From Cyclobacterium marinum DSM 745 (GTDB lineage Bacteria > Bacteroidota > Bacteroidia > Cytophagales > Cyclobacteriaceae): 64,000 nt of DNA. The DNA lies in the NCBI RefSeq assembly GCF_000222485.1, contig NC_015914.1:2366501-2430500 (forward strand), written 5' to 3'. The notes under the pieces were generated by a model. That model made no database searches. It saw only the letters and a list, made by a program, of their open reading frames with translations, and was not told where the DNA came from. Positions 63,753 to 64,000 of this stretch are shown piece by piece. How positions within the stretch are numbered: position 1 is the first letter of the stretch; each line of letters opens with the position of its first letter. The position numbers and the translations under genes were made by a program.

Positions 63753-64000
63753 TTACAAGAGTAAAGCACCTGTTCCGTTTCTGTCAGGGAATGCAACATG
63801 ATCCTCATAAACTTTAACTCCATCAGCGATATCCTTCGACAAAAGCATGGCTCCATCCATGTCTACATAGTCTAGTAAGGGGGCAATATGAGCTATAGCT
63901 GATATCCCTACAGAAGACTCGGTCATACAGCCTACCATTGTTTTCATACCCAAAGCTTTGGCCTCTTTAAGCATTCTGAGTCCTGGAGTTATTCCGCCGG
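63753..64000 (-). CDS. Dipeptide epimerase (L-Ala-D/L-Glu epimerase-like), C-terminal end (partial)
   Basis: The frame runs off the right edge; 82 residues are visible. [40 protein letters not shown] and [12 protein letters not shown] match the end of the enolase-superfamily dipeptide epimerases, including the substrate-binding DMDGAMLL segment. These enzymes epimerise L-Ala-D-Glu from recycled murein peptides to L-Ala-L-Glu, which fits this organism's murein-related genes. It is transcribed into the PLP enzyme gene. Confidence 0.88.
   Translation of the reverse strand, partial: GGITPGLRMLKEAKALGMKTMVGCMTESSVGISAIAHIAPLLDYVDMDGAMLLSKDIADGVKVYEDHVAFPDRNGTGALLL

Overview
The window looks like chromosomal DNA of a marine Bacteroidota of the Cytophagales (Cyclobacterium/Echinicola/Algoriphagus-like; inferred from content, not from a marker gene). 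Evidence: a SusC/SusD pair, many lipoproteins and Tat-exported oxidoreductases, few Shine-Dalgarno sequences, TTTG/TAnnTTTG-type promoters, an atpD-atpC pair separate from the other ATP synthase genes, a nusB-ytxH-DUF1573-yajC-ybbR-coaE string, and carotenoid genes with a B12-type regulator.

Layout. 1-8.7 kb: mixed single genes (GNAT end, Tat-exported Gfo/Idh oxidoreductase, acyl-carrier-like protein without its serine, ClC transporter, TIGR01777 epimerase, M14 carboxypeptidase, two small unknowns). 8.8-10.9 kb: carotenoid operon (CruF-like, CrtZ-like, CarH-like MerR regulator). 11.5-18.4 kb: a six-gene plus-strand cluster in which every product carries an export signal: sugar dehydrogenase/cytochrome c lipoprotein, CBM9-like protein, two amidohydrolase paralogs, RidA and a SelA/DgaE-like PLP enzyme. 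This reads as an extracytoplasmic pathway for an N-acylated amino sugar acid or similar amide and is the most interesting system here. 18.8-23.5 kb: trxA and a dnaE with a fused N-terminal proofreading exonuclease. 23.9-31.3 kb: a purple-acid-phosphatase-like lipoprotein, a FecR remnant and a SusC/SusD uptake pair.

32.0-48.7 kb is a divergent carbohydrate locus. The minus strand carries ROK kinase, sugar MFS transporter, XylR-type regulator and an unknown multi-pass membrane protein. The plus strand carries a metallophosphoesterase, two sialidase-fold proteins around a ChbG-type deacetylase, two nearly identical 746-residue propeller/toroid proteins, an HpcH/HpaI aldolase and MurQ. Together they suggest scavenging of an amino sugar, possibly N-acetylmuramic acid or a lactyl- or pyruvyl-derived sugar: surface release and deacetylation, uptake by MFS, phosphorylation by ROK, ether cleavage by MurQ.

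48.7-59.8 kb is mostly housekeeping (atpD-atpC, NlpC/P60, coaE-ybbR-yajC-DUF1573-ytxH-nusB, leucine dehydrogenase, ABC exporter, outer-membrane barrel). 60-64 kb holds a DUF4838 protein, a repeat-flanked S23 four-helix-bundle gene broken by one TGA, an alpha-oxoamine-synthase-like PLP enzyme and the end of a dipeptide epimerase. No tRNA, rRNA, CRISPR array, prophage or transposase was seen. Two copies of a roughly 165-190 bp intergenic repeat and an AT-rich repeat array at 61.8-62.7 kb are the only repeated non-coding DNA noticed, apart from a hairpin duplicated in front of the twin 746-residue genes.
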